Positions 28,836 through 38,528 of a DNA stretch of 64,000 nt are shown piece after piece. The notes under the pieces were generated by a model, which was not told where the DNA came from, made no database searches, and saw nothing but the letters and a program-made list of their open reading frames with translations. The position numbers were made by a program, and so were the translations under genes. How positions within the stretch are numbered: position 1 is the first letter of the stretch; every line of letters starts with the position of its first letter. The DNA lies in assembly GCA_002862095.1 (NCBI GenBank), contig PHSQ01000001.1, forward strand, positions 868,001-932,000, written 5' to 3'. The DNA comes from Methylocystis sp. KS32. GTDB lineage: Bacteria; Pseudomonadota; Alphaproteobacteria; Rhizobiales; Beijerinckiaceae.

Positions 28836-29882
28836 ATGACCAATTCGATTTCCTCCTTCGGAATGTCCGGCGCCCTGACGAATTCAATTTTGCGCATGGA
28901 GACGCAGTTAGCCCAATATCAAAAAGAGATTTCGACCGGCAATGTCTCCGACCTGGGAAATAGCCTTGGCGCGGGTGTCGCTCTCGACTATTCCTACGGG
29001 GAGAGCAGCGCGATGCTGACGTCGATTACCTCCGCGAACAGTCTCGTGAATTCGCGGCTCCAGCTTACGCAAAACGCTTTGTCCTCTGTCTCCTCTACTG
29101 CCCAAAGCCTCCAACAAGCGCTGGTTCAGGCTCAAAACGGAGCTGGCTCTGCCGCGACGCTCGTCACGGAGGCTCAAAACGCCCTTGGAAACCTCACCTC
29201 GACCCTCAACACCGCCGACGGCGGCGCTTATGTCTTCGCGGGGATTAACAGCGGAACGTCGCCGGTGGCCAGCTATCTAGCGACCCCTCCCTCGGCGGCA
29301 CAGCAGGCGGTCGCCTCCGCCTTTCAGTCGGCGTTTGGAATGTCGCAGTCCTCCAGCAACGTCGGATCCATAACAGCATCGCAAATGCAAAGCTTTCTAT
29401 CCGGTAGCTTTGCGAATCAATTCTCTCCAAGCAATTGGAGCGCCAATTGGTCGCAGGCTTCGAGCCAACCTGTTCAGAGCCAGATTTCACTTTCTCAAAC
29501 GACGAACACGTCGGTTACCGCGAACGATCCCGCGTTTCGTCAACTCGCTGAAGGATACACCATGCTCAGCGACCTTGCGCTGCCGAGCCTTAATCAATCC
29601 GCTTACAACACGGTGGTTGCGGCTGCATCGAGTTTAATTGGTCAGGGCGTATCCGGCCTCACGCAGCTGCAGGCGAGCGTCGGCGTGATGCAAAACCAGG
29701 TAGCCACGGCGAACCAAACTATGTCGGTTCAACAAAATTATTTTCAAACCCAGATAAGCACGCTTGAAAGCGCCGACCAGACTCAGGCTTCCGTGGCAGT
29801 CAACAATCTCACCACACAGATCGAGACGGCTTACCAACTAACCTCAAAGCTACAAAAGCTCAGTCTCGCTAATTATCTTTGA
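28836..29882 (+). CDS. flgL: FlgL, hook-filament junction protein 3
   Basis: A 348-residue flagellin-like protein. The N-terminal heptads (LRMETQLAQYQKEISTGNVSDLG) and C-terminal heptads (QIETAYQLTSKLQKLSLANYL) form the D0/D1 coiled coils of FlgL, with DLGNSLGAGVALDYS as the usual FlgL signature. It follows flgK and precedes flaF, the common alphaproteobacterial order. Confidence 0.9.
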   Translation: MTNSISSFGMSGALTNSILRMETQLAQYQKEISTGNVSDLGNSLGAGVALDYSYGESSAMLTSITSANSLVNSRLQLTQNALSSVSSTAQSLQQALVQAQNGAGSAATLVTEAQNALGNLTSTLNTADGGAYVFAGINSGTSPVASYLATPPSAAQQAVASAFQSAFGMSQSSSNVGSITASQMQSFLSGSFANQFSPSNWSANWSQASSQPVQSQISLSQTTNTSVTANDPAFRQLAEGYTMLSDLALPSLNQSAYNTVVAAASSLIGQGVSGLTQLQASVGVMQNQVATANQTMSVQQNYFQTQISTLESADQTQASVAVNNLTTQIETAYQLTSKLQKLSLANYL

Positions 29883-29902
29883 TATCTGGCAAGAGAGGCG
29901 GA

Positions 29903-30250
29903 ATGTATCACCACCTTTATGCGGAAGTAGTCGATGAAGCGCCCAAAGTCGCGCGCGAACGAGAACGGGAGCTCTTGCTGAGAGCCGTAAAGAAGCTCGC
30001 CATGGCGAAGCTCAAAGGGCCAGGGAGCAATGAATCCTCCAAAGCTATCTCGTTCTTGAGGGAGTTATGGGGCGCATTCATTTGCGATCTCTCAAATGAG
30101 GAGAACGAGTTGCCGCCTGACCTGCGCGCCTCCCTCATATCCATAGGCCTATGGATAGGACGAGAGGCGAACATTGTCGAGGCAGGCCATTCGTGCAACT
30201 ACGATCTTCTCATAGAAATAAATCAATTGATCGCGGATGGACTGGTCTGA
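29903..30250 (+). CDS. flaF: FlaF, flagellin synthesis regulator
   Basis: A 115-residue protein. The family features are a YAEVVDEAPKVARERERELL start and a late GLWIGREANIVEAG segment. In alphaproteobacteria FlaF is needed for flagellin secretion and acts opposite to FlbT. I chose the ATG at 29903, which follows AGAGGCGG; the open frame starts 8 codons earlier. flbT follows after 6 bp. Confidence 0.88.
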   Translation: MYHHLYAEVVDEAPKVARERERELLLRAVKKLAMAKLKGPGSNESSKAISFLRELWGAFICDLSNEENELPPDLRASLISIGLWIGREANIVEAGHSCNYDLLIEINQLIADGLV

Positions 30251-30256
30251 ATCCCC

Positions 30257-30673
30257 ATGTACCTTTCACTACGCAAAGGAGAGAAGATTTACATTAACGG
30301 CGCAATTTTTCGGGTGGATCGCAGAGTTTCGATCGAACTCCTGAACGACGTGACATTTCTTCTCGAGAACCACGTGATGCAAGCCGATGAAGCGACGACG
30401 CCTATTCGGCAGCTATATTTTGTCGTTCAGCTGATGCTGATGTCGCCAAAGGATGTCGATGCAACCATGGAGTTGTGCCGTAAAATGGCGACGTCACTGC
30501 GAAGCGCTTTTGAAGACCGGCGCATATTGGAGGGCTTGGCAAGGGCGTTCCGCTCCATTGAGGAGCAGCGGTTTTATGTGGCGTTGAGGGAGTTGCGGGC
30601 GCTCTTCCCCATAGAAGGGGAGGTAATCGAGCGCGAAGAAGCAAATGAGGGAAAGCTCGATCATGCAGGTTAA
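30257..30673 (+). CDS. flbT: FlbT, flagellin mRNA repressor
   Basis: A 138-residue protein with the FlbT signature: LSLRKGEKIYINGAIFRVDR at the start, then FLLENHVMQADEATTPIRQLYFVVQLMLM. In Caulobacter FlbT represses flagellin translation through the mRNA leader until the hook is finished. The last 11 bases overlap the flgD start, so the two are coupled. The C-terminal 15 residues are highly charged. Confidence 0.93.
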   Translation: MYLSLRKGEKIYINGAIFRVDRRVSIELLNDVTFLLENHVMQADEATTPIRQLYFVVQLMLMSPKDVDATMELCRKMATSLRSAFEDRRILEGLARAFRSIEEQRFYVALRELRALFPIEGEVIEREEANEGKLDHAG

Positions 30674-31073
30674 TCAGACGTCTGGTGTCGCGACAAGTGG
30701 CGGCTCCGCTAGCAGCGCGTCGGCTTCATCGACAAGCGCCTCCACACTAAATTATGACTCGTTTCTCCAGTTGTTGATCACTGAGATGCAGAATCAGGAT
30801 CCAACTCAGCCGATGGATCCCACGCAAACCGTGACGCAACTTGCTACCTTTTCCGGGGTTGAGCAAGCAGTGCAGACCAATACATTATTGACGTCGTTGG
30901 TCGCGAATTCCTCAATCGCTCAGGCTTCTTCCTTGATTGGAAAGACCGTGACGTCTGCGGATGGTTTGACGAACGGAGTCATCGCATCCGTTTCCACATC
31001 CAACACAGGCATGTCAGCGACGTTGACAAATGGGGCGACGGTGCAATTGACGCAAGGAGTCGCCATTTCATGA
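30663..31073 (+). CDS. flgD: FlgD, hook-capping scaffold protein (short form)
   Basis: A 136-residue protein made up of the FlgD N-terminal domain: TLNYDSFLQLLITEMQNQDPTQPMDPTQTVTQLATFSGVEQA (in pieces) and a short C-terminal tail with TNGATVQLTQGVAI. It lacks the fibronectin and tudor-like domains of enteric FlgD; short FlgD is usual in rhizobia. I chose the ATG at 30663, which follows GAGGGAAAG, over an ATG 18 bases earlier. Its stop overlaps the fliQ start (ATGA). Confidence 0.88.
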   Translation: MQVNQTSGVATSGGSASSASASSTSASTLNYDSFLQLLITEMQNQDPTQPMDPTQTVTQLATFSGVEQAVQTNTLLTSLVANSSIAQASSLIGKTVTSADGLTNGVIASVSTSNTGMSATLTNGATVQLTQGVAIS

Positions 31074-31336
31074 ACGAGGCTGACACCATTGAATTGCTTC
31101 AGCGCGCAATCATGACGGTTCTGATTGTCGCAGGCCCAGCGGTTATGTCGGCAATGTTGGTGGGAATAGTTGTCGCCCTCATTCAGGCTCTTACGCAAGT
31201 ACAGGAAATGACGCTGACATTTGTGCCGAAAATAATAGCAATGTTTGGCGCTATCGCTCTATCGGCTCCCTACATGGGAGGTAAAATCTATGCGTTTACC
31301 GAGGAAGTCTATGCGAAAATCGTGACCGGATTTTAG
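31070..31336 (+). CDS. fliQ: FliQ, flagellar export gate protein
   Basis: An 88-residue protein with two membrane helices (about 13-38 and 52-75). It carries the FliQ pattern of a central Q-rich turn, VALIQALTQVQEMTLTFVPKI. It completes the gate with FliP (7445-8176) and FliR. Coupled to flgD by a 4-base overlap. Confidence 0.93.
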   Translation: MNEADTIELLQRAIMTVLIVAGPAVMSAMLVGIVVALIQALTQVQEMTLTFVPKIIAMFGAIALSAPYMGGKIYAFTEEVYAKIVTGF

Positions 31337-31375
31337 CTCGTCACGAAACTATTTCGAGCGGGAGAACGGTGATCA

Positions 31376-33457
31376 ATGGATGCAATCGCGACCTCGGAGC
31401 GGCGTCCAGGCACGGGCGGAGGTCGCGACATCGGCTTCGCGATGTCCATTACCTTCATATTGTGCATATTTTTCCTGCCAATTCCACCCTTCTTGATAGA
31501 TATTGGCCTCGCCTTCTCGATCTCATTATCCGTACTGATATTGATGGTCGGATTGTGGATTCAGAAGCCGCTCGAATTCTCGTCCTTTCCAACCGTCTTG
31601 TTGGTTGCGACCATTCTTCGATTATCGTTGAACATCGCGACCACTCGTTTGATTCTCTCAAATGGAGCCGAGGGGACGACTGCGGCGGGTTATATCATCA
31701 GCGGCTTTTCCAAATTGGTGATGAGCGGCGACTTCGTTATCGGGCTAACGGTATTTTCAATACTCGTCACCGTGAATTTCCTCGTCATCACGAAAGGCGC
31801 CACGCGCATAGCGGAGGTAGGGGCGAGATTTACGCTCGATTCCATACCGGGGAAGCAGATGGCGATCGACGCGGATCTTTCCGCCGGTCTGATAAATGAT
31901 TCTCAGGCGCAGCTGCGTAGACGCGAACTCGAAGAAGAGAGCGCGTTCTTTGGCTCGATGGATGGGGCGTCGAAATTCGTTCGCGGGGACGCCATAGCCG
32001 GGCTGATAATTCTTGCCGTCAATATTTTTGGTGGGATCATAATTGGCGTTACTCGCCACGGGATGAGCTTAGGGAGCGCGGCCGACGTTTATACAAAGCT
32101 TTCGGTTGGGGATGGCCTAGTTTCTCAGATTCCCGCTTTGATTGTTTCGTTGGCCGCCGGTCTGCTCGTTTCAAAGGGCGGGACGAGAGGGTCCACTGAA
32201 CAGAATATCCTACGCCAATTTGGCGCCTATCCGAAGGCGCTGTTCGTTGCCTCGGCGCTAATGTTCATAATGGCGCTGATTCCGGGCCTGCCCTTCACAC
32301 CCTTCGCCCTTCTGGGCGGTATGATGGCCTTCGGGGGGCGCGCTATTACCGCGTTATACCCCACCAATGGCTCCATCCCCGAAATAAGGCTCGCGGACAC
32401 TCAGAAGGCTGCTAAGGAAAGGAGCGCGATAAATGACACACTGAAGCCGCCGAGCATCGAAATCCGACTTGGTAAGCAATTGTGGATTGTGTTTCTCAGC
32501 GCTCACGGCGAATTGGCTCAGCGTGTCGCCAAACTGCGGCAAAATTTCGCGAAGCAGTATGGCTTCGTAATACCTGAAATTAAGCTGTCCGACGACATAT
32601 TGCTGAATACCAAGGCCTATCAGATTAGACTGCACGGCGCGTTCGTGGCGACACAAGAACTGCGTCTGGGACAGCGCCTGATCATTCTCGGACATAGGGC
32701 GCCGCCAGATCTCCCCGGCGAAGAAACGACAGACCCGGCCTTCGGCGTTCCCGCGCTCTGGATCCCGGATGGCCTGCTTGAGGAGGCCAAGAGACTGGGA
32801 TTCACTCCGATAGATCCACCATCGGTTTTGCTAACGCATGTCTCGGAAATGCTGCGAGACCATCTATCGCAGCTCTTCTCTTATAAGGACGCGCGCAAAC
32901 TCCTTGATCGGCTAGAGCCGGAATATAAGCGCCTCCTCGATGAAATTGCGCCGTCCTTGATCTCCTATGCAAGACTCCATTCTGTTTTCAAGTTATTACT
33001 TGCGGAAAGGGTTTCGATAAAGAATTTGGAGTTGATCCTGGAAGCGGTCAGCGAAATCGCCGGATATGCGAACAGGCCAGAAATCATAGCGGAACATGTG
33101 AGAGTTCGGATAGCACAGCAGATCTGTAGCGATCTGGCGGTCGATGGAACACTCAACGTAGTCCGATTGGGAAACAAATGGGATCAATTCTTTCACGACA
33201 ATATCAGAAGAGATGCAAAAGGAGAGGTTGTTGGATTTGAGGCTGATCCCAGCGAGGTCGAGAAATTCGGGATAGAGGCCTCAAATTCCATTCGAAAGCT
33301 TATCGCGAAAGGCGAGCTGTTTGCGCTTGTAACGACCCCGGAAGCTCGCCCCTATGTGCGCCTGATCGTCGGACGCGTCTTCAGCTCGCAGGCGGTGCTG
33401 TCGCATTTGGAAATCGCGTGTGGCGTACCACTAAGATCGCTTGGGGCGATTTCGTGA
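31376..33457 (+). CDS. flhA: FlhA, flagellar export apparatus protein
   Basis: A 693-residue protein. About eight membrane helices fill the first 320 residues, with the FHIPEP signature between them ([24 protein letters not shown]), and the cytoplasmic ring domain covers the rest. FlhA docks export substrates and uses the proton gradient. The start follows GGGAGAACGG. The stop overlaps the fliR start (GTGA). Confidence 0.95.
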   Translation: MDAIATSERRPGTGGGRDIGFAMSITFILCIFFLPIPPFLIDIGLAFSISLSVLILMVGLWIQKPLEFSSFPTVLLVATILRLSLNIATTRLILSNGAEGTTAAGYIISGFSKLVMSGDFVIGLTVFSILVTVNFLVITKGATRIAEVGARFTLDSIPGKQMAIDADLSAGLINDSQAQLRRRELEEESAFFGSMDGASKFVRGDAIAGLIILAVNIFGGIIIGVTRHGMSLGSAADVYTKLSVGDGLVSQIPALIVSLAAGLLVSKGGTRGSTEQNILRQFGAYPKALFVASALMFIMALIPGLPFTPFALLGGMMAFGGRAITALYPTNGSIPEIRLADTQKAAKERSAINDTLKPPSIEIRLGKQLWIVFLSAHGELAQRVAKLRQNFAKQYGFVIPEIKLSDDILLNTKAYQIRLHGAFVATQELRLGQRLIILGHRAPPDLPGEETTDPAFGVPALWIPDGLLEEAKRLGFTPIDPPSVLLTHVSEMLRDHLSQLFSYKDARKLLDRLEPEYKRLLDEIAPSLISYARLHSVFKLLLAERVSIKNLELILEAVSEIAGYANRPEIIAEHVRVRIAQQICSDLAVDGTLNVVRLGNKWDQFFHDNIRRDAKGEVVGFEADPSEVEKFGIEASNSIRKLIAKGELFALVTTPEARPYVRLIVGRVFSSQAVLSHLEIACGVPLRSLGAIS

Positions 33458-34209
33458 ATTTTATTCTGACCCAAGAGGTGCTGGATATTTTAGCTGTATT
33501 CAGCCGCTGCGGCGCCTGCCTGATGATTCTGCCAGGATTTTCGCACGAGCGTATTCCCGTGAGAGCGCGGCTATATATCGCTTTTTGGATTACATTGCCG
33601 CTGGTGGCGCTTCTGCAAGAGCGTCTCAATGCGCGTCTTGCGAACGCGCAGATAATCGATGTCGCCGGAATGGTTCTTTCGGAAGTGTTGATCGGAGCGC
33701 TATTGGGGTTTTTGTCGCGCATTTTCATTCTGGCTTTGGAAACAGGAGCCTCGGCGATCGTAACATCGATCGGAATAGGCAATCTGCTCGGGGGGGCGGT
33801 GGCCGAGAATGAGTCTCTTCCGGCTATGGCTAATCTCGTCGTTCTGGGCGCGCTGGCGCTTATCTTCATGGTCGATCAACATTGGCAGCTTATTCGTGGT
33901 CTATATGATTCATATCAATATGTTCCGCTATTCACGATTGTGGATGGAAGTTTTGCGCTTGATCAGCTCGTCGAATCTCTCCGTCAGTCATATCAGCTTG
34001 TGTTGCGGATAAGCACTCCTTTTCTAATGTTCGGACTACTCGTCAACCTCTCTTTCGGCTTCCTTAATCGGATGACGCCGCAGGTTCCGGTTTACTTCCT
34101 CTCCGCGCCATTTCTGATTTATTTTGGTCTCCACTTCACCCATTCGGTTTCCTCCGATCTGTTCAACAGTTTTCTTTCGGGATTCGGCCAATTTATCACT
34201 GGTGGATAA
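33454..34209 (+). CDS. fliR: FliR, flagellar export gate protein
   Basis: A 251-residue protein with six membrane helices. Recognisable parts are [21 protein letters not shown] near the start and [35 protein letters not shown] (in pieces) near the end. I chose the GTG at 33454 because it makes a 4-base overlap with the flhA stop and gives the usual N-terminus (VNFILTQEV); the frame is open 12 codons further upstream inside flhA. The next gene starts directly after the stop. Confidence 0.92.
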   Translation: MNFILTQEVLDILAVFSRCGACLMILPGFSHERIPVRARLYIAFWITLPLVALLQERLNARLANAQIIDVAGMVLSEVLIGALLGFLSRIFILALETGASAIVTSIGIGNLLGGAVAENESLPAMANLVVLGALALIFMVDQHWQLIRGLYDSYQYVPLFTIVDGSFALDQLVESLRQSYQLVLRISTPFLMFGLLVNLSFGFLNRMTPQVPVYFLSAPFLIYFGLHFTHSVSSDLFNSFLSGFGQFITGG

Positions 34210-34605
34210 ATGAAACGCTTGCAGCGGCTAAATCGCGTTTTGCGGGCCCAAAGATATATTCGGGAGCTCGCGGATATTGAGGTTATGCGGGGGGAGCGTT
34301 TGATTTTGACGCTCGGCGAGGAAGAGGCTTCCCTTTTACGGCGCCTTTCGTCCGCTGACGGGATGTCGAATTTTCCTCCCCAAATTGTTCTGGAGCGTTT
34401 GTCGACGAACGCCAATTTCAAAGCTGCGGCGGAAAGCGCGCTTGGATCGCGGAAAGAAAAAGCGTTGAAGCTTGCCAAGATCGAAAAGCAACTCGAAAGA
34501 GCTGAGAAGCGCGCGCGCTCGGAGTGCGACATGCGCGAGTCCGAAAGACAAATAGTCGAAATCTCGGCATTATATTCTCGCGATCGAAATGATAGGCCGG
34601 GGTAA
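34210..34605 (+). CDS. Putative FliJ-like flagellar coiled-coil protein
   Basis: A 131-residue, very basic and helical protein. A charged segment (about 75-125: ESALGSRKEKALKLAKIEKQLERAEKRAR, in pieces) should form a coiled coil. Size, charge and its place directly after fliR fit the small FliJ-like export chaperones of rhizobial clusters, but no motif fixes the family. ATG follows the fliR stop without a gap. Confidence 0.5.
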   Translation: MKRLQRLNRVLRAQRYIRELADIEVMRGERLILTLGEEEASLLRRLSSADGMSNFPPQIVLERLSTNANFKAAAESALGSRKEKALKLAKIEKQLERAEKRARSECDMRESERQIVEISALYSRDRNDRPG

Positions 34606-34648
34606 GCTCTCCGGCGCATGCTGGCAGGCAAGTTCATATAGCAGGGGC

Positions 34649-35176
34649 ATGATGCCATTATCTCCGTTAAACGACATTGTCATGGAGGTAGCGCAAGCCG
34701 CTGACCCCGAGAGACTCAACATTGCTCGACAAAGGCTGACGGCGGGAGCGTCTTCGGTGTTGTCGCGGTCGGGCGGCGGGGATTTTGATCCGGAACATGG
34801 TGTTCCCGCGTCGCCTGCGGTTGCACCGGGGATACAGGGAAGGCTCTCTAGTGTCGCCTCCAAGTCGGTCGGTCGATCCGCGCTAACGCCGGCACAGCGA
34901 TTTGAGGCGGAAATGTTGAAGACCATGATCGAGGCCGTCCTGCCGAAGGAAGGAGGAGCCGAATTTGGACGTGGGCCCGGCGCGGGGATTTGGAGATCGA
35001 TGCTGGCGGAGGGGCTTGCCGAACAAATTTCCAAAGCAGGCGGCATTGGATTGCAGCGCATCATCGAAAGACAGCTCTCGAAGCCTACTGCATCAGTCGA
35101 GCCGGCGACAAGAACCCTGTCATCGGGAGATAGGGCGCAAAGCGTTGGCCCACTTATCGTAGACATGAAATCATGA
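34649..35176 (+). CDS. flgJ: FlgJ-type rod-binding protein, no muramidase domain
   Basis: A 175-residue protein with a rod-binding domain in the second half: ALTPAQRFEAEMLKTMIEAVLP and GIWRSMLAEGLAEQISKAGGIGL. The C-terminal glucosaminidase domain of enteric FlgJ is missing, as in most alphaproteobacteria. I chose the ATG at 34649, preceded by AGGGG; the frame begins 20 codons earlier and would overlap the gene before. The stop overlaps the next start by 4 bases. Confidence 0.85.
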   Translation: MMPLSPLNDIVMEVAQAADPERLNIARQRLTAGASSVLSRSGGGDFDPEHGVPASPAVAPGIQGRLSSVASKSVGRSALTPAQRFEAEMLKTMIEAVLPKEGGAEFGRGPGAGIWRSMLAEGLAEQISKAGGIGLQRIIERQLSKPTASVEPATRTLSSGDRAQSVGPLIVDMKS

Positions 35177-35580
35177 TCGATCTAACAGCGGAATTCGACA
35201 AAGGCGAAGACATAAGGAGTAATCCTCAGGGGACGGAAGAGGCGTTTAGGAGATGCCTCCGACGCTTGCGGGCGCTCCTCGACATGGAAACAGAAGCTCT
35301 CAGGTCTTGCGCCAGGATTGACTTCAACGAGTTCAATCGAACCAAGGCTCTTCTGATGTTGGAGTTTGTTCGTCTCTCGCGCGTTCTATCACCCAGCGAG
35401 CTCTCCAATGTCAAAAGCAGTCTGGAAGATATAGGCGGGTGCTTGTCGGAAAATGCCCGCCTCCTCAAATTGCATTTGAGCGCGACTTTAGAAATCACGG
35501 AAATTACGATGAAAAGTGTCGCTCCAGAGGATTCAGACGGCACATATTCATTCCTTACGTCGATCCGCCGGGAGGGATGA
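35173..35580 (+). CDS. FlgN-like flagellar chaperone
   Basis: A 135-residue, nearly all-helical protein (LRRLRALLDMETEALRSC, then FNEFNRTKALLMLEFVRLSRVL). The layout and position directly after flgJ match the FlgN-like chaperones for FlgK and FlgL in rhizobia. Sequence conservation is weak, so the family is inferred from layout. Confidence 0.5.
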   Translation: MIDLTAEFDKGEDIRSNPQGTEEAFRRCLRRLRALLDMETEALRSCARIDFNEFNRTKALLMLEFVRLSRVLSPSELSNVKSSLEDIGGCLSENARLLKLHLSATLEITEITMKSVAPEDSDGTYSFLTSIRREG

Positions 35581-35584
35581 AAGA

Positions 35585-36031
35585 GTGCTTCGTACGCTCT
35601 TTATATGTGTGTGGATCGGCGCTCTCTCCTTTGGTTCAATCTTCGCCGGCGCCTATTGGAAGAGGCGACCGCTTTCTTCCGGTTCCGAGCAAGTGAAGGA
35701 GAAACTGGAAGTGAGGAAGGTCAAGCCTATCACCGCCCCCGTGATCTCAGGGGGAGCGCTGACGGGTTATGTGTCCGCGGAACTCTCGATCGTTCTCACC
35801 GAGGAGGCAGCGCATGATGCACAGGATATTGAAACCTACTTCTTAGATGAAGCCTTCAAAGTAATTTACGGAGAGAATGACCTCGACTTTGAACATCCGC
35901 AGAAAATCAATGTTGACGACCTTACGAAACGGATGACCTCGAAAGCGAACGAAAAGCTGGGTTACAACGCGATAAAGGAAACCCTGGTGAAAGATATCAC
36001 ATTTATTCCCAAGGAGAGCCTTCCGCGGTAA
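35585..36031 (+). CDS. Hypothetical membrane-anchored protein of the flagellar run
   Basis: A 148-residue protein with one N-terminal membrane helix (about 5-22) and a periplasmic domain containing VSAELSIVLTEEAAHDAQDIETYFLDEAFKVIY (in pieces). The strand-helix pattern is loosely FliL-like, but I do not recognise the family. GTG start at 35585 with GGGAGGGATGAAAGA upstream. It lies between the FlgN-like gene and flgB; function unknown. Confidence 0.55.
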   Translation: MLRTLFICVWIGALSFGSIFAGAYWKRRPLSSGSEQVKEKLEVRKVKPITAPVISGGALTGYVSAELSIVLTEEAAHDAQDIETYFLDEAFKVIYGENDLDFEHPQKINVDDLTKRMTSKANEKLGYNAIKETLVKDITFIPKESLPR

Positions 36032-36112
36032 TGGGGCGTAAAAAGCAACGGCCAGCCTCATACAAGGCGCGCGGGCTAATGTGACGAAAGTGTTTCGGCT
36101 GGAATTGTCGCA

Positions 36113-36496
36113 ATGGACCCGGTCTATCTTTTCAACATCGCGAGCAAGCAACAAAGCTGGCTTTCCGCGAGGCAGGCGATTGTGGCCGAAAACATCGTCA
36201 ACGCCAACACTCCTGGGTTCGAGGCTCGGGACGTAGCGCCCTTCGATCAAGTTTTGGATGCGACGTCGACTGAAATGGCGTCCTCGAGCGATCTTCACCT
36301 TTCGATGGCCGCTTTTGCTCAGCGAGGCGCAATTAAGGATAAGGCGACCGATACCTGGGAGACGACACTTTCTGGCAATTCCGTTTCTCTGGAATCCGAG
36401 ATGATAAAGGCGGGAGATATTCGTACTGCGTTCACCTTAAACGCTAACGTCGTTAAAGCCTTTCATGGAATGTGGCTTGCGAGTGTGAAGGGATAG
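36113..36496 (+). CDS. flgB: FlgB, flagellar proximal rod protein
   Basis: A 127-residue rod protein. The rod motif is [22 protein letters not shown]; the C-terminal helix is [24 protein letters not shown]. Followed by flgC after 2 bp and fliE, the conserved trio that builds the proximal rod. Confidence 0.93.
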   Translation: MDPVYLFNIASKQQSWLSARQAIVAENIVNANTPGFEARDVAPFDQVLDATSTEMASSSDLHLSMAAFAQRGAIKDKATDTWETTLSGNSVSLESEMIKAGDIRTAFTLNANVVKAFHGMWLASVKG

Positions 36497-36498
36497 AG

Positions 36499-36918
36499 AT
36501 GGACGCCCTCGGCGCAGCACTAAAAATCGCTGGTTCCGGCCTCGAGGCCCAATCTACCCGCTTACGCATCGTTTCCGAAAACCTAGCCAATGCGCAAGCG
36601 ACTGGTAATGCGGCAGGCGCGGCTCCCTATCAACGTAAGACAATTAGCTTCTCGAGCGAGCTCGACAGGGTGTCGGGCGCAAATCTCCTTCATGTCAGCA
36701 GCATTGGAAGGGACTCAAGCGCTTTCAACATGGAGTATGACCCAGGGAATCCTGCCGCGGACGCGGAGGGAAACGTCAAACATCCGAACGTCAATGTTCT
36801 CGTCGAACTTGCCGACATGCGCGAAGCCAACCGAGCTTATGAGGCGGATCTGCAAGTTATGAAGCAATCTCGTGATCTTTTGAGCATGACAATCGATCTT
36901 CTGAAAGGAAATCCATGA
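36499..36918 (+). CDS. flgC: FlgC, flagellar proximal rod protein
   Basis: A 139-residue rod protein: [29 protein letters not shown] (in pieces) at the start, [20 protein letters not shown] in the middle and [24 protein letters not shown] near the end. The last two are the diagnostic FlgC segments. ATG at 36499 was chosen over an upstream one inside flgB. Its stop overlaps the fliE start by 4 bases. Confidence 0.94.
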   Translation: MDALGAALKIAGSGLEAQSTRLRIVSENLANAQATGNAAGAAPYQRKTISFSSELDRVSGANLLHVSSIGRDSSAFNMEYDPGNPAADAEGNVKHPNVNVLVELADMREANRAYEADLQVMKQSRDLLSMTIDLLKGNP

Positions 36919-37241
36919 TAGCGCTCCTTCCAGCCCTGACATCTTCGCTCGCATCCCTAACGGTTCCCGACGCCTCGCCGTTATCGCCCAGTGCGGTTGC
37001 TCTTAATTCCGGCGCCGCGCCGCAAGCATCCTTCTCGCAAGTCTTCGAGCAGGTGGCGAAGAACGGAATCGACGCCCTGAAGTCTGGCGAAGCGACAGCT
37101 CTCTCGGGGCTAAAGGGGCAGGCGACAATTCAGCATGTCGTTGAAGACGTGATGGCGGCGGATCGGACCCTGCAGACCGTTGTCGCATTACGCGATAAAG
37201 CGGTCGCCGCCTATCAGGAAGTCTCACGGATGACGATTTAA
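36915..37241 (+). CDS. fliE: FliE, hook-basal body adaptor
   Basis: A 108-residue protein joining MS ring and rod. The FliE pattern appears in [25 protein letters not shown] and the C-terminal [26 protein letters not shown]. It lies between flgC and flgG, its normal place. Confidence 0.9.
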   Translation: MIALLPALTSSLASLTVPDASPLSPSAVALNSGAAPQASFSQVFEQVAKNGIDALKSGEATALSGLKGQATIQHVVEDVMAADRTLQTVVALRDKAVAAYQEVSRMTI

Positions 37242-37252
37242 AGGAGAAATCC

Positions 37253-38041
37253 ATGAGGGCGCTCTCGATCGCGGCGACAGGCATGGCCGCGCAAGAACAA
37301 AATTTGGAGGTCATCTCCAACAACATCGCTAATATCAACACCACCGGATTCAAGAAATCGCGGGCGGAATTCACCGACCTTCTCTATCAAGCGGAACGCC
37401 TGCAGGGCGTTTCCAATCGTGGTCGCGATGCGATGGTGCCGCAAGGCGCGCAGATTGGCCTTGGCGTCAGGACCGCGGCGATTCGGCCGCTTGAAGTTCA
37501 GGGAGCGCTCACCCAGACAGGAAATACATACGATCTTGCGCTTAACGGCCCCGGCTGGTTCCAGATCGTGGGCCCCAACAACGAAACCCTCTATACGCGG
37601 GCGGGATCATTCAGCACAAACGCGACTGGACAACTCACGACTGTCGACGGCTATTTGCTCAGCCCCACGATAACCGTCCCCAACAATGCGGTGAGTGTCA
37701 CGGTGAGTCAGTCCGGAATGGTTTCCGCCACGATACCGGGTCAGCCGAATCCGCAGCAACTCGGCCAGTTGATGGTTTCGATGTTTATGAATGATCCGGG
37801 CTTGCAGGCTCTGGGCGGAAATTTATTTGCTCAAACGGCGGCCTCCGGCAATCCGATCAATGGGATCCCTGGTGATCTCGGCTTTCCAACAATTAGTCAG
37901 GGTTATCTCGAGAGTTCGAATGTCGACCCAACCACCGAGCTCGTAAATCTCATCGCCGCCCAACGCGCCTATGAGTTGAATTCAAAAGTGATTCAAGCAG
38001 CGGACGAAATGGCCGGCACTGTGTCGAAGGGAATTCGATGA
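37253..38041 (+). CDS. flgG: FlgG, flagellar distal rod protein
   Basis: A 262-residue protein. The N-terminal [31 protein letters not shown] motif (in pieces) and the LYQAER segment are classic FlgG; the C-terminus has [30 protein letters not shown]. Standard length. AAGGAGAAATCC precedes the ATG. flgA starts 1 bp after its stop. Confidence 0.95.
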   Translation: MRALSIAATGMAAQEQNLEVISNNIANINTTGFKKSRAEFTDLLYQAERLQGVSNRGRDAMVPQGAQIGLGVRTAAIRPLEVQGALTQTGNTYDLALNGPGWFQIVGPNNETLYTRAGSFSTNATGQLTTVDGYLLSPTITVPNNAVSVTVSQSGMVSATIPGQPNPQQLGQLMVSMFMNDPGLQALGGNLFAQTAASGNPINGIPGDLGFPTISQGYLESSNVDPTTELVNLIAAQRAYELNSKVIQAADEMAGTVSKGIR

Positions 38042-38042
38042 A

Positions 38043-38528
38043 ATGCGCATTTGGAGCAAGACCCGATGCCGATGGGCGTCTCGATCCGCGGCCGGGGGGA
38101 TATTGGCAATTTCTTTGGCCGTTCAGAGCTTCGCGCAGGATCGTCTCCTTCCGGTGCCTCGTGTCACGCTTTATCCAGGCGACCCGATTTACGACAATCT
38201 TATCGAAGAAATCCCGTTTTCCTACGAATCGGTAGGCCAAGGCGCGGCGATGGAGTCGCGAGAGGGGTTGGTCGGAAAAGTCGCTCGAAGAACGCTTCTG
38301 CCCGGAAAGCCGATTCCGCCAATTTCGATCGACAACCAGAAGATCGTGCTGATTGGGTCGCATGTTAAAATCGTGTTCATGGAGGCTGGGCTTGAGATAA
38401 CGGCCCATGGCATGGCCATGCAATCCGGAGCTGTTGGAGATCTGATTCGAGTTCGGAATCAGGACAGTGGATTAATGGTTTCAGGCCGTGTGCGCATAGA
38501 CGGTTCGGTGCTGGTAAGCGAGGCGTAA
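38043..38528 (+). CDS. flgA: FlgA, P-ring assembly chaperone
   Basis: A 161-residue periplasmic protein with a signal peptide (about residues 14-31, ending SFA). The SAF-like domain has LVGKVARRTLLPGKPI and the C-terminal GAVGDLIRVRNQDSGLMVSGRVRIDGSVLV, the FlgA signature. It helps FlgI form the P ring; flgI follows with a TAATG overlap. Confidence 0.9.
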   Translation: MRIWSKTRCRWASRSAAGGILAISLAVQSFAQDRLLPVPRVTLYPGDPIYDNLIEEIPFSYESVGQGAAMESREGLVGKVARRTLLPGKPIPPISIDNQKIVLIGSHVKIVFMEAGLEITAHGMAMQSGAVGDLIRVRNQDSGLMVSGRVRIDGSVLVSEA

